Shown in pieces: positions 51,773-60,784 of a stretch of DNA of 64,000 nucleotides. This stretch comes from Actinotalea alkalitolerans (GTDB taxonomy: Bacteria; Actinomycetota; Actinomycetes; Actinomycetales; Cellulomonadaceae): positions 1 through 64,000 of the forward strand of contig NZ_JAMBPP010000009.1 in assembly GCF_023369855.1 (NCBI RefSeq), in the 5' to 3' direction. The stretch's first letter is position 1. Each line of letters begins with the position of its first letter. A program made the position numbers and the translations under genes. The notes under the pieces are model-generated. The model saw only the letters and a list, made by a program, of their open reading frames with translations. It searched no databases and was not told the DNA's origin.

Positions 51773-52675
51773 TCAGGTGACGGTCGTGAGCTCGCCCGTC
51801 GAGACCCCTCGGCGACGAGGGGGCCTCGACTGCGCACCGGGACCCTTGGTGATCTTGGAGAGGTACATCGCCTTGTCGGCGCGCCGGACCAGGTCGATCG
51901 GCGCCGCCCCCGGCTCGGCGAGGGCCGCGCCCACGCTGACCTGCACGGCGATCCGGCCCGCCGCGGTGGCGACCTCGCCGGACAGGGCGCGCGACATCCG
52001 CTCGGTGAAGCGCTCGAGCGACCTGCCACCACGCAAACGGGTCAGCACCGCGAACTCGTCGCCCCCCAGACGCGCGACGGTGTCGGTGCTCCGGGTCATC
52101 GACCGCAGCCGTTCGGAGACCCCGACGAGGACCTCGTCACCCACGGCATGACCGTGGGTGTCGTTGATCGGCTTGAAGCCGTCCAGGTCGATCACCGCGA
52201 GGGCCACCAGGGTCCCGCTCTCCACGGAGATCGCCTCGGCGAGCCGCTCCTCGAACTCGTAGCGGTTGGCCAACCCGGTCAGCGGGTCCGAACGCGCCTG
52301 CCGCCAGAGGCGAGCAACCGTCCGGTCACGCTCGTGCTCGTAGGCGGCACGGTGACGCGCGTCCTGGAGCAGGAGCCAGATCGTCGTCGGGCCGGCGCCG
52401 TGGGCGACCCAGCGCACCGACTCGACCGGGAGCAGCGCGCCGTCGCTCATCCTGGCCCACTCCCGTTCGGGGAAACGGCCGGTCGGGTCGCGGTTGGTCA
52501 GGACGAAGAGGTCTGCCAGTCGTGCCCCGACCGCTCGCCCGGCGGGCATGCCGAACAGGGTCTCGGCGGACGCGTTCCAGTACGACACGCACCCGTCGGT
52601 GTCGCTGCCCACGATCGCCAGCGGGCACGCGTCGAACGCATCCGGCGCATCACCCGCCGATCCCGCACCGGTCAC
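51773..52675 (-). CDS. PAS-GGDEF diguanylate cyclase
   Basis: The 300-residue protein has an N-terminal PAS domain (about 13-120; LAIVGSDTDGCVSYWNASAE) and a GGDEF domain (about 130-285) with intact RLGGDEF. RSTDTVARLGGDEF shows the RxxD inhibition site five residues upstream. It should make c-di-GMP, controlled by an unknown PAS ligand. GTG 52675 follows GAGG (8 nt); GTG 52693 is an alternative. Soluble, no membrane span. Confidence 0.9.
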   Translation of the reverse strand: MTGAGSAGDAPDAFDACPLAIVGSDTDGCVSYWNASAETLFGMPAGRAVGARLADLFVLTNRDPTGRFPEREWARMSDGALLPVESVRWVAHGAGPTTIWLLLQDARHRAAYEHERDRTVARLWRQARSDPLTGLANRYEFEERLAEAISVESGTLVALAVIDLDGFKPINDTHGHAVGDEVLVGVSERLRSMTRSTDTVARLGGDEFAVLTRLRGGRSLERFTERMSRALSGEVATAAGRIAVQVSVGAALAEPGAAPIDLVRRADKAMYLSKITKGPGAQSRPPRRRGVSTGELTTVT

Positions 52676-53043
52676 CAAGGCACCTCGTCGCACCCTCTCG
52701 CAGCGGGTGGTCTGCCAAGATCACCCTGAGCCGTCGCGACAACCTACTGCGAGCAGCGCGGGGGTGGGGGCCGTCAGGCCCATCATGCCCCGGTCGGCCG
52801 ACGAAGATCACTCGATCGTGGCCACCTGGTGGTGCCGGTGCGTTACACAGACGGGTCCAGCGGCTGGACGCAGCAGCAACTCGACCCTCACGTCAAGGTA
52901 CGATCGTCCCTGCTGGTCGAGCGTGCCGACAGTCCGGCGCCGATCCAGCCCTCGCGCAGTGCTGCGCCCCCCTCACCCTCTCCCCGGTCACTCACCTGTG
53001 CCGGCCCCTGGGGCGCGCGCGCCCCCGAGTGAACGGATGTCGC
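52676..53043. other. intergenic region upstream of sulP
   Basis: These 368 bases lie between the divergent GGDEF and SulP genes and hold no gene. A 16-bp perfect self-complementary run GGGGCGCGCGCGCCCC (53010-53025) lies 18 bases before the SulP start, and a -10-like TACGAT is at 52899-52904 without a convincing -35. Confidence 0.4.
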
Positions 53044-54561
53044 GTGACCGAGACCACCCGTGCAGTACCCCGCGTGCCCGAGGCCGACGAGACCAACTCG
53101 GTCATGAGCGCGCTGCGCTCACCGAGGAAGCTGCGGACCGAGGTGCTCGCCGGGCTCGTCGTGGCGCTCGCGCTGATCCCCGAGGCGATCGCGTTCTCGA
53201 TCATCGCGGGGGTCGACCCGCGCGTCGGCCTGTTCGCCTCGTTCACGATGGCCGTCTCGATCGCCTTCCTGGGCGGACGTCCGGCGATGATCTCCGCAGC
53301 GACCGGTGCGATCGCCCTGGTCATCGCCCCCGTCGCACGCACCTACGGTCTCGACTACCTCATCGCGACGGTCATCCTGGCCGGGATCCTCCAGGTCGTC
53401 CTGGGCATGATCGGGGTGGCTCGTCTGATGAGGTTCATCCCCCGGTCGGTCATGGTCGGGTTCGTCAACGCGCTCGCCATCCTCATCTTCACCTCGCAGC
53501 TGCCGCACCTGATCGACGTGCCGTGGCAGGTCTACCCCCTGGTCGCCGTCGGACTCGCCATCGTGTTCGGCCTGCCGTACCTGACCAAGGCCGTCCCCGC
53601 TCCCCTGGTGGCCATCGTCGTGCTCACCACGGCCACGGTCTTCATGGCCTTCCAGGTCCCCACGGTGGGTGACGAGGGAGAGCTGCCCCGCAGCCTCCCC
53701 TCGCTGCTCGTCCCGGACGTCCCGCTGAACCTGGAGACGCTCCAGATCATCGCCCCGTTCGCGCTGACCATGGCCCTGGTCGGCCTGCTCGAGTCCCTGA
53801 TGACCGCCAAGCTCGTCGACGACGTCACCGACACGCACTCGAACAAGGTGCGCGAGAGCTGGGGTCAGGGCGTCGCCAACATCATCACCGGCTTCTTCGG
53901 GGGCATGGGTGGCTGCGCGATGATCGGGCAGACCATGATCAACGTCAAGGCTTCGCGGGCACGCACGCGCATCTCGACCTTCCTCGCGGGTGTCTTCCTG
54001 CTGATCCTGGTCGTCGGCTTCGGCGACGTCGTGGCCGTCATCCCGATGGCAGCGCTCGTGGCCGTGATGATCTTCGTGGCGATCGCGACCTTCGACTGGC
54101 ACTCGATCCAGGTCAGCACCCTGCGGCGCATGCCGCGCAGCGAGATGATCGTGATGCTCTCGACCGTCGGCGTGACCGTCGCCACCCACAACCTGGCCTA
54201 CGGCGTCATCACCGGTGTGGTCGTCGCGATGGTGGCGTTTGCGCGCCGCGTGGCGCACCTGACCGAGGTCACCAGGATCGACCAGGTCGACGACGACGTC
54301 CGCGTCTACGCGGTCACCGGTGAGCTGTTCTTCGCCTCGTCGAACGACCTCGTCTACCAGTTCAACTACAACGACGACCCGGCCAACGTCGTCATCGACC
54401 TGTCCGGCGCCCACATCTGGGACGCCTCGACCGTCGCGACCCTGGACGCCATCACGACCAAGTACGCGAACAAGGGCAAGACCGTCACGATCCTCAACCT
54501 CGACGACGACAGCGCCAGACGCCACGGGCTGCTCGCAGGGCAGCTCGGCGCCGGCCACTGA
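53044..54561 (+). CDS. SulP-family anion transporter
   Basis: The 505-residue protein has 11-14 hydrophobic helices: LRTEVLAGLVVALALIPEAI (about 32), GRPAMISAATGAIALVIAP, FVNALAILIFTSQLPHL, and a C-terminal STAS domain (about 415-500; VVIDLSGAHIWDASTVATLD). SulP proteins carry sulfate, bicarbonate or other anions with protons or sodium. The central helices contain TATVFMAF and FFGGMGGCAMIGQTM, as in bacterial SulP/BicA-like members. Substrate unknown. Start GTG 53044. Confidence 0.9.
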   Translation: MTETTRAVPRVPEADETNSVMSALRSPRKLRTEVLAGLVVALALIPEAIAFSIIAGVDPRVGLFASFTMAVSIAFLGGRPAMISAATGAIALVIAPVARTYGLDYLIATVILAGILQVVLGMIGVARLMRFIPRSVMVGFVNALAILIFTSQLPHLIDVPWQVYPLVAVGLAIVFGLPYLTKAVPAPLVAIVVLTTATVFMAFQVPTVGDEGELPRSLPSLLVPDVPLNLETLQIIAPFALTMALVGLLESLMTAKLVDDVTDTHSNKVRESWGQGVANIITGFFGGMGGCAMIGQTMINVKASRARTRISTFLAGVFLLILVVGFGDVVAVIPMAALVAVMIFVAIATFDWHSIQVSTLRRMPRSEMIVMLSTVGVTVATHNLAYGVITGVVVAMVAFARRVAHLTEVTRIDQVDDDVRVYAVTGELFFASSNDLVYQFNYNDDPANVVIDLSGAHIWDASTVATLDAITTKYANKGKTVTILNLDDDSARRHGLLAGQLGAGH

Positions 54562-54634
54562 CCCGTCCCGTCCGAGCGGTGTCGACGAGCCGTCCGGGCC
54601 GGGTGGCTCCGCACCGACCGGGGGCCGGACGGGG

Positions 54635-57247
54635 TCAGCTGTGCAGCGCGGCGCCCAGGTCCTGCCTGCTGCGTACCCCGAGCTTGGCGAACACCCGAGC
54701 GAGGTGGCTGTCCACGGTGCGCACCGAGACGGTGAGCCGCTCCGCGATGGCCCTGCTGCTGAGCCCGCCGGCCGCCAGCCCGGCGATCTCCCGCTCGCGC
54801 CGCGTCAGCCCGGGGCCGTCGCCTCCGGTCGGCAGCCACACGCCGCAGCGGGCGAGCTCGCGGGAAGCCATCTGGGCGAGCTGGTCGTCCCCGTCGACCA
54901 GGGCCGAGGCATGGGCCACCAACGCCTCGGGCCGCCGTCCCACCAGGGCGAGCTCCCGCATGCGCGCCAGCACGGCGTGCCCCGACGACGTCACGGGCCC
55001 CTGCTGCCGCTCGGCGACGAGCAACCGGTGCAGAGCCTCGAGCTCGGGGCGACGCAGGTCGTGCTCGGCGCTCCAGCCGGCCAGGCGCAGGGCGTCCCGT
55101 CCCACCGTGGGCAGCCGCAGCCAGGCGGCGGCGTCGAGCAGGTGCAGCCGGACGTCCGACTCGACCGAGCCCGACACCCGCAGCGGTGTGCGCTGCGCGA
55201 GCTCCATCAGGCGGTGAGCCCCCGAGACGTCGCCCACCGCGGCCGCCGCCAACGACTCGATGGCCGCGCCGTACGCCCCCATCCCGTGGGGGTCCAGCAG
55301 TGCGAAGCGGGCGTTGGCCGCGTGCAGCTCGCGACGGGCATCGCTCCACTGCCCGTGACCGGCGGCCAGCAGACCCCGGCCGAGGTCGCCGAAGGCGTGG
55401 AAGACCGTGAACCCCGAGTCGTGCTGGGTGTCCATGAGCTCCTCGGCGCGGCGCAGCTCCCCCGCCCAGACGAGGACGACGAACTGCGCGACCTCGATCT
55501 CGGCCGACATCCACGGGACGTGGTCGGCCTGGGCCACGGCGACGCGCGTCAGACGCTGGGCGAGCAGGTCCGCCTCGACGAAACGCCCGTGCTGGCCCAG
55601 CGCCAGGACCGTCGGGTTGCCCAGCCGCAGCGCCTCGATCCGCGGGAAGGGCGTGGCCTCGAGGATCGAGAGCGAGGGTTCGAGCGTCTCGGCGAAGCGG
55701 CCTGCCCGACCCAGCCGCAGCAGCCGTGCCGCATCCAGGGCAGGCCCGTGCTCGTGGGCGTCCGCGTCGAGCTCCCTGCGCAGCTCCGCGATCGTCGCGA
55801 GCGAGCCGTCGACGTCGTCGCCGTGGTGGTGGGCGAGGTCGGCGTGCTGCTCCGCGAGCCGGATGGCCAGCATCCGGTGCTCACCCGTGGACGGGCCGGC
55901 CAGCTGCTGGGGCACCTCGGCCAGGTCCCGCAGAGCCCGGGAGGAGTCCCCCATGAGGCGCCAGGCCTGGGCTCGCAGGAGCAGCACCCGCGCCCGGAAG
56001 ACCCCGGACTCGGGGTTGTGCTCGAGAGCGGCGTGCCCGATCTGGACGGCGACCGCCGGCTGGTAGAGGCCGAGGGCAGACTCCATCGCCTGACGCAGTC
56101 GCGCGGGGGGCTCGCGGACACCGCACTCCAGGGCCCACACGACCGACCGCAGCAGGGAGGTCGGCGTCTCACGCTGGAGTACCGGTGACGTCGCCGCGGA
56201 CGAGCGGACCGCGGCGAGCAGCCGACGGCGGCGCTCGAGCGGGACCAGGACACGGACCGCGTCGCCGTACATCGGGGGGGTGACCCGCACGGTGGGGACC
56301 AGACCCTCCTCGACCCGGGACCGGTGGCCGACCGTGACGAGGCCATCCTGCACGAGCCGGTCGAGGGCACCGTCCTGGATCAGGTGGACCACCCTGTTGA
56401 CGGGGACCGGCTCGGACAGCGCGACCAGGTCGAGCGCCTCACGGACCGCCGGTGACAGGCGTGCGAGGTCGCTGCGCACCACGTCCACCACCCGTGCACC
56501 CGGTGCCGCGCCGCTCAGCCCGACCCAGACCCCGTTGCGGTGCTGCAGGACGCCGGCCTCGAGCTCGCTGCGGACCAGCTCGCGGACGTAGAAGGGGTTG
56601 CCCAGCGTCTGGTCCCAGATCCGCTGGGAGGTCTCGGTCGTCATCGTCCCGCCCAAGGCCTCCTGCAGGAGGTCACGGACCTCGGGCCGGGACAACGGGA
56701 CGACGTCGACCCGGTCGGCCACGGCGTCCTTCCACAGCTCGAGCCAGGGCGAGGCGCTCGCACCGCTGACCCGGAAGGTCGCGAGGAGCTGGATCTCCCC
56801 CTGGCGGGCCAGGCGGGCGAGCTCCTGGGCGGTCGACGGGTCGAGCAGGTGCGCGTCCTCGACCCGGACCACGGTCCGCGTGTCCGGCGGCGTGCGGGGT
56901 GCGGGGACGGTCGTCGGACGGGCACCGCTACGCCCGCCCTGTGCCAGGTCCGGGATCCGGGACGGCCCGCCGGGAACCGTCGTGTCGGTGCCGAGCGCCG
57001 AGGCGGAGAGGGTGATGAGGCGGCGTCCCGCCGCGGCCGGGACGTCGGCCAGCGTCTGGTCGACCAGGCAGGTCTTGCCGACGCCGGCCTCGCCGACCAC
57101 CACGACGCTGCGACCCGCCGCCAGGGCCGACCTGATGGCCGCCGACTCGCGCCGGCGCGGGCTGATCGGCCACCGGCCGTCGACCAGCGCGACCGGGATC
57201 TCCAGCGCTCGGACGGTCGTCCCCTGCCGTTCGATGATCTGCGACAC
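54635..57247 (-). CDS. large ATPase-LuxR regulator adjacent to the CIS cluster
   Basis: The 870-residue protein has an AAA/NB-ARC-like ATPase at the N-terminus (Walker A VVVGEAGVGKTCL about 46-58; Walker B-like VVRVEDAHLLD about 122), a long helical middle (about 300-790, TPR/MalT-like) and a C-terminal LuxR HTH (RREREIAGLAAGGLSSRAIA about 810 and VRTVDSHLARVFAKLG). It is a one-component signal-integrating activator. GTG 57247 has GGAGG 6 nt upstream. It is divergent from the CIS sheath gene across 283 bp that carry a perfect palindrome, so it is the best candidate controller of the CIS cluster. Confidence 0.9.
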   Translation of the reverse strand: MSQIIERQGTTVRALEIPVALVDGRWPISPRRRESAAIRSALAAGRSVVVVGEAGVGKTCLVDQTLADVPAAAGRRLITLSASALGTDTTVPGGPSRIPDLAQGGRSGARPTTVPAPRTPPDTRTVVRVEDAHLLDPSTAQELARLARQGEIQLLATFRVSGASASPWLELWKDAVADRVDVVPLSRPEVRDLLQEALGGTMTTETSQRIWDQTLGNPFYVRELVRSELEAGVLQHRNGVWVGLSGAAPGARVVDVVRSDLARLSPAVREALDLVALSEPVPVNRVVHLIQDGALDRLVQDGLVTVGHRSRVEEGLVPTVRVTPPMYGDAVRVLVPLERRRRLLAAVRSSAATSPVLQRETPTSLLRSVVWALECGVREPPARLRQAMESALGLYQPAVAVQIGHAALEHNPESGVFRARVLLLRAQAWRLMGDSSRALRDLAEVPQQLAGPSTGEHRMLAIRLAEQHADLAHHHGDDVDGSLATIAELRRELDADAHEHGPALDAARLLRLGRAGRFAETLEPSLSILEATPFPRIEALRLGNPTVLALGQHGRFVEADLLAQRLTRVAVAQADHVPWMSAEIEVAQFVVLVWAGELRRAEELMDTQHDSGFTVFHAFGDLGRGLLAAGHGQWSDARRELHAANARFALLDPHGMGAYGAAIESLAAAAVGDVSGAHRLMELAQRTPLRVSGSVESDVRLHLLDAAAWLRLPTVGRDALRLAGWSAEHDLRRPELEALHRLLVAERQQGPVTSSGHAVLARMRELALVGRRPEALVAHASALVDGDDQLAQMASRELARCGVWLPTGGDGPGLTRREREIAGLAAGGLSSRAIAERLTVSVRTVDSHLARVFAKLGVRSRQDLGAALHS

Positions 57248-57530
57248 GCGCGTCCTCCAGGTCATCGAGCGGGACGGACAGCCGACGGCACCGGCAGCAG
57301 CGTGCTCTCCGCTACTACCGGTGTACCTCGGCACAAAAGACGTCGCGCATTAGCAGACGTCTCCCGTCCTGTGCACGGGACCAAAGTCAGGTCTCACCTG
57401 GCGCCTGGACAACATCGGTAGGGATTACCGATGTCGGCGGTGCGGTGCCGTTCCTAGTCTCCTGGTGACACCCCATCACTTGGTCCGCGCCTCGGCACCG
57501 AGGATGCGGGCGCGAACCGAGGGAGAGCTC
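57248..57530. promoter_or_regulatory. divergent control region between LuxR regulator and CIS genes
   Basis: This 283-bp gap has no gene. It holds the palindrome ACATCGGTA-N5-TACCGATGT (57412-57434), a predicted CIS promoter (TGTCGG 57432-57437, 17-bp spacer, TAGTCT 57455-57460), and two AGACGTC repeats (about 57339-57345 and 57355-57361). The arrangement, palindrome over a weak -35, fits an activator-dependent promoter. Confidence 0.5.
57412..57434. promoter_or_regulatory. perfect palindrome, candidate activator site for the CIS operon
   Basis: ACATCGGTA (57412-57420) and its exact complement TACCGATGT (57426-57434) flank GGGAT. LuxR-type dimers bind such inverted repeats. It abuts the weak -35 of the predicted CIS promoter. 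Confidence 0.6.
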
Positions 57531-59099
57531 GTGGCCACCTACACCGCACCAGGCGTCTATGTCGAGGAGGTCCCCTCCTCGCAGAAGGTCCTGGCGTCCG
57601 CGCCGACGGCCGTCGCCGCCTTCGTCGGCTTCACCGAACGGGCACCGCTCGACGACCCCAACGACCCCGAGGGCCTCGCGCCGCGCCTGGTGACCAGCTG
57701 GACCCAGTTCGAGCAGCTGTTCGGCAGCTTCGTCGCCGGGGCGGTCCTGCCGCTCTCGGTCTTCGGCTTCTTCCAGAACGGCGGCTCGCTCGCCTACATC
57801 GTCCGCGTCCCGAACTCGGCCCCGGCCGGTGAGCCTGCGCAGCGCGCGCTTCCTGCCGCCGACCGCTCCCTCGGCCTTCCTCTCACGGTCACCAGCGTCG
57901 CGCCTGACGCGAACATCACGGTGGTCGTCGAGACCGTCGAGGCGGACCCGGACAGCGAGGGTCCCGCACCGTTCACGCTGACGATCGTGCTCGACGGCGA
58001 GGACGTCGAGTCCTACCCCGACCTCACCTTCGGCGGCCCCCGCGACGCGGCGACCGTGATCAACAAGACCTCGACCCACGTGAAGGTCGAGCTCTCGCTC
58101 GAGTCCGACGTGGACCTGGGCAGCCAGCTCGAGCTGCTCAAGCCGGGCATGTTCTCGCTGCACAAGGCAGACCCGGTCGCCGTCCCGGTGACCGGGCGCA
58201 AGTTCGCCGGCTCCGAGTCGAGCCGGTCGGGCATCAACGGCCTGGCCATCGCCGAGGACGTCACGATGGTCGTCGTCCCGGACCTCGTCACCGCCGCCAC
58301 CCGCGAGGACGGCAGCGTCGACCTGAACCTGTGGAAGGCCGTGCAGACCGCGCTCATCGCGCACTGCGAGCTGCACCCGAACCGGATGGCCCTGCTGGAC
58401 GCCCCTCCCGGGATGGGACCGCAGCAGATCAAGGAGTGGCGCAGCGAGACGGCCATGTACGACTCGGCCTTCGCGACGCTCTACTACCCGTGGATCAAGG
58501 TCGAGAACCCGATCGGCCTCAACGGCGACGCCGAGGTCTACATCCCCCCGTCGGGGCACGTCGCCGGTGTGTGGGCGCGAACCGACGACACCCGTGGGGT
58601 GTGGAAGGCCCCGGCCAACGACACCATCCGCGGGGTGCTCGACGTCGAGCGGGCGATCACCCAGAACGAGCAGTCGCTGCTCAACCCGATCGGGATCAAC
58701 TGCATCCGGCCGTTCGGCACCCGGGGCATCCGGATCTGGGGTGCCCGCACCCTGGCCTCGGACACCGACTGGCAGTACATCAACGTCCGCAGGCTGTTCA
58801 ACATGGTCGAGTCGACCATCATGGACGGAACGCAGTGGGCCGTCTTCGAGCCCAACGACGTGACTCTCTGGGAGGGCGTCTCGCGCACCCTCAGCGGGTA
58901 CCTGCACGGCCTGTGGCAGGCCGGGGCCCTGTTCGGCGCATCCGCCGCCCAGGCGTACTACGTCAAGTGCGACGCGACCACCAACACCCCGGAGTCGATC
59001 GACGCCGGGAAGCTCATCGTGGAGGTCGGCCTCGCACCTGTGAAGCCTGCCGAGTTCGTGATCTTCCGCATCAGCCAGACCAAGCAGTCCGCGGCCTGA
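57531..59099 (+). CDS. contractile injection system sheath protein
   Basis: The 522-residue protein is a phage-tail-sheath-family member: N-terminal TYTAPGVYVEEVPSSQKV (the extension that links sheath rings), DDPNDPEGLAPRLVTSW, a variable middle domain (about 110-240), and the C-terminal core with YYPWIKVENP, YIPPSGHVAGVWARTD, NDTIRGVLDV, LLNPIGINCIRPFGTRGI and WEGVSRTLSGYL. It polymerises into the contractile sheath. GTG 57531 follows GGGAG. First gene of the CIS operon; the order sheath-tube matches extracellular/cytoplasmic CIS of Actinobacteria. Confidence 0.95.
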   Translation: MATYTAPGVYVEEVPSSQKVLASAPTAVAAFVGFTERAPLDDPNDPEGLAPRLVTSWTQFEQLFGSFVAGAVLPLSVFGFFQNGGSLAYIVRVPNSAPAGEPAQRALPAADRSLGLPLTVTSVAPDANITVVVETVEADPDSEGPAPFTLTIVLDGEDVESYPDLTFGGPRDAATVINKTSTHVKVELSLESDVDLGSQLELLKPGMFSLHKADPVAVPVTGRKFAGSESSRSGINGLAIAEDVTMVVVPDLVTAATREDGSVDLNLWKAVQTALIAHCELHPNRMALLDAPPGMGPQQIKEWRSETAMYDSAFATLYYPWIKVENPIGLNGDAEVYIPPSGHVAGVWARTDDTRGVWKAPANDTIRGVLDVERAITQNEQSLLNPIGINCIRPFGTRGIRIWGARTLASDTDWQYINVRRLFNMVESTIMDGTQWAVFEPNDVTLWEGVSRTLSGYLHGLWQAGALFGASAAQAYYVKCDATTNTPESIDAGKLIVEVGLAPVKPAEFVIFRISQTKQSAA

Positions 59100-59161
59100 C
59101 CCCGTCCCGGCCCGGCCGGCCGACGTCGGCCGGGCCCCATCATCTGAACTGAGGAGCACAA

Positions 59162-59641
59162 GTGGTCGACGGACTGTTCACCAATGACCCGATCATCGCG
59201 CAGAACTTCTTCCTGGAGGTCGACGGCGAGGTCATCTCCACCCTGATGAGCGTCTCGGGCCTCGACATCGAGGTCAGCGTGAGTCGCTCGAAGGTCTCGG
59301 GCAAGGGCGGTGCGCTGCAGGAGGTCAAGGGCCTGGGCAGCGCGACCCAGACCACCGACCTGACCCTGACCCGCGTCGCCCCGCTCGACTCCACGAGCGA
59401 CAAGCTCTGGAAGTGGTTCAACGACATCCGCGGCACCGGCCTGGTGGCCACCGACCGTGCGGGCCAGCGCAAGAACGGGTCCATCGTCCTGTACGACTCG
59501 GCCCGCAACGAGGTCGCCCGCTTCAACTTCTTCAACGCCTGGCCGAACAAGATCTCGACCGACCAGCTCAGTGTCGACAGCACCGAGGTCGTCAAGGAGA
59601 CGGTCACGCTGGTGATCGAGCGACTCGAGCGGGTCAAGTGA
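59162..59641 (+). CDS. CIS inner tube protein 1
   Basis: The 159-residue protein matches the T4 gp19-like tube family: DPIIAQNFFLEVDGEVIS, LMSVSGLDIEVSVSRSKV, TDLTLTRVAPLD, WFNDIRG and NFFNAWPNKIS ending in TVTLVIERLERV. It stacks as hexamers inside the sheath. GTG 59162, 62 bp after the sheath stop, with GAGGAG upstream. It overlaps the next gene by 4 bp (GTGA). Confidence 0.95.
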   Translation: MVDGLFTNDPIIAQNFFLEVDGEVISTLMSVSGLDIEVSVSRSKVSGKGGALQEVKGLGSATQTTDLTLTRVAPLDSTSDKLWKWFNDIRGTGLVATDRAGQRKNGSIVLYDSARNEVARFNFFNAWPNKISTDQLSVDSTEVVKETVTLVIERLERVK

Positions 59642-60141
59642 CCCTGCAGACCCGCTACGACTTCACGCTGCCGCGCGGCTACGTCGATGCCCAGGGCGTC
59701 GTCCACCGCGAGGGGACGATGCGACTGGCGACCGCCCGCGACGAGCTCGAGCCGCTGCGCGACCCGATGATCGACGGGCCGGACGACCCGCGCCTGACGA
59801 TCGTCGTCCTGGCTCGTGTCGTCGAGCGGCTCGGCACCCTCCCGATGGTCACGGCACGCGAGGTCGAAGGTCTGTTCGCAGCCGACCTGGCCTTCCTCCA
59901 GGACTTCTACGGGGTGATCAACTTTGGCAGCCAGACCGAGTACGAGGAGCTGCTCGCGGCACAGCGGGATGCAGGCGCCCCGGTCACGACGCAGGGTCCG
60001 GCCGCACCGTCCCCGGCCGTGCCGCCGGCGGAACAGCCCTCCCTCGGCTCCGACGAGTCCCCGGTCCCGGTCGGTGCGCAGCCGGTGTACTCGCGGCCGA
60101 CCCGGGCGGCGATCGAGGAGATCCCGCAAGACGGTCGGTGA
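59638..60141 (+). CDS. CIS tail-assembly-type protein
   Basis: The 167-residue protein has a conserved first half: TLPRGYVDAQGVVHREGTM, RDELEPLRDP and LARVVERLGTLPMVTAREV with LFAADLAFLQDFYGVIN, seen in the small phage-tail-assembly proteins that sit between the tube genes of actinobacterial CIS. After residue 115 it becomes proline- and serine-rich, probably disordered. GTG 59638 overlaps the tube stop as GTGA. Likely a chaperone or assembly factor. Confidence 0.82.
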   Translation: MTLQTRYDFTLPRGYVDAQGVVHREGTMRLATARDELEPLRDPMIDGPDDPRLTIVVLARVVERLGTLPMVTAREVEGLFAADLAFLQDFYGVINFGSQTEYEELLAAQRDAGAPVTTQGPAAPSPAVPPAEQPSLGSDESPVPVGAQPVYSRPTRAAIEEIPQDGR

Positions 60142-60144
60142 CCT

Positions 60145-60324
60145 GTGCTCCGCTACCCGGCCGAGGCGATCTGGCAGGAGATCGCCTATCTCGCGTACCA
60201 CCTGCACTGGCCGATGTCCGACCTGCTCGACCTGGAGCACCTGGATCGTGTGCGCATGGTCCGGGCGGTGTCGTCCTTGAACGAAAGAGCGTGGGAGGCG
60301 GTGCGGGACAGTGGAGGTTCCTGA
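60145..60324 (+). CDS. DUF6760-type small CIS protein
   Basis: A 59-residue product from GTG 60145, three bases after the previous stop. It reads RYPAEAIWQEIAYLAYHLHW and DLLDLEHLDRVRMVRAVSSL, a pattern of DUF6760 proteins that accompany actinobacterial CIS loci and resemble the second product of phage tail-assembly chaperone pairs. It overlaps the second tube gene by 14 bp. The pair with the preceding gene could replace the frameshifted gpG/gpGT of phages. Confidence 0.75.
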   Translation: MLRYPAEAIWQEIAYLAYHLHWPMSDLLDLEHLDRVRMVRAVSSLNERAWEAVRDSGGS

Positions 60325-60784
60325 GAGACAGCCTCTCGGCGGCGAGCCGACCACCGCCGGGTGGTTCGTCTTCGAGGTCGACGGCGTGCAGATCGGCACC
60401 TTCCGCGAGGTCAAGGGCCTCGAGCTCACGGTCGACATCGAGCAGTACGTCGAGGGCGGTCAGAACCAGTTCGTGCACAAGCTCCCGGGCACCATGCGCT
60501 GGCCGAACATCGTCTTCACCCGAGGCATGGTCGCGAGCGACGCGCTGTTCGCGTGGGTGACGACCTCGGCCGGTGAGGGCTTCGCGGCCAACGGCAACAA
60601 GGTGGTCCGGAGCACCGCGGCCATCACCGCGATGAGCTACACCGGCGAACGCCTGCGGGCCTGGGAGTTCGACGACGCCTTCGCCGTGCGCTGGGCCGGC
60701 CCCGAGTTCAGCGTCGACAGCGACGAGCAGCTCGTCGAGCAGCTCGAGGTCGCCCACAACGGGTTCCGGGCGAAGACCTCATGA
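60311..60784 (+). CDS. CIS tube protein 2
   Basis: The 157-residue protein is a second gp19-like tube protein: TAGWFVFEVDGVQIGTFREV, GLELTVDIEQYVEGGQNQFV, HKLPGTMRWPNIVFTRG, then YTGERLRAWEFDDAFAVRW. CIS loci usually hold two tube proteins, the second ending or initiating the tube at the baseplate. GTG 60311 lies inside the DUF6760 gene, so translation is coupled; the stop overlaps the next ATG (60781) as ATGA. Confidence 0.92.
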   Translation: MEVPERQPLGGEPTTAGWFVFEVDGVQIGTFREVKGLELTVDIEQYVEGGQNQFVHKLPGTMRWPNIVFTRGMVASDALFAWVTTSAGEGFAANGNKVVRSTAAITAMSYTGERLRAWEFDDAFAVRWAGPEFSVDSDEQLVEQLEVAHNGFRAKTS

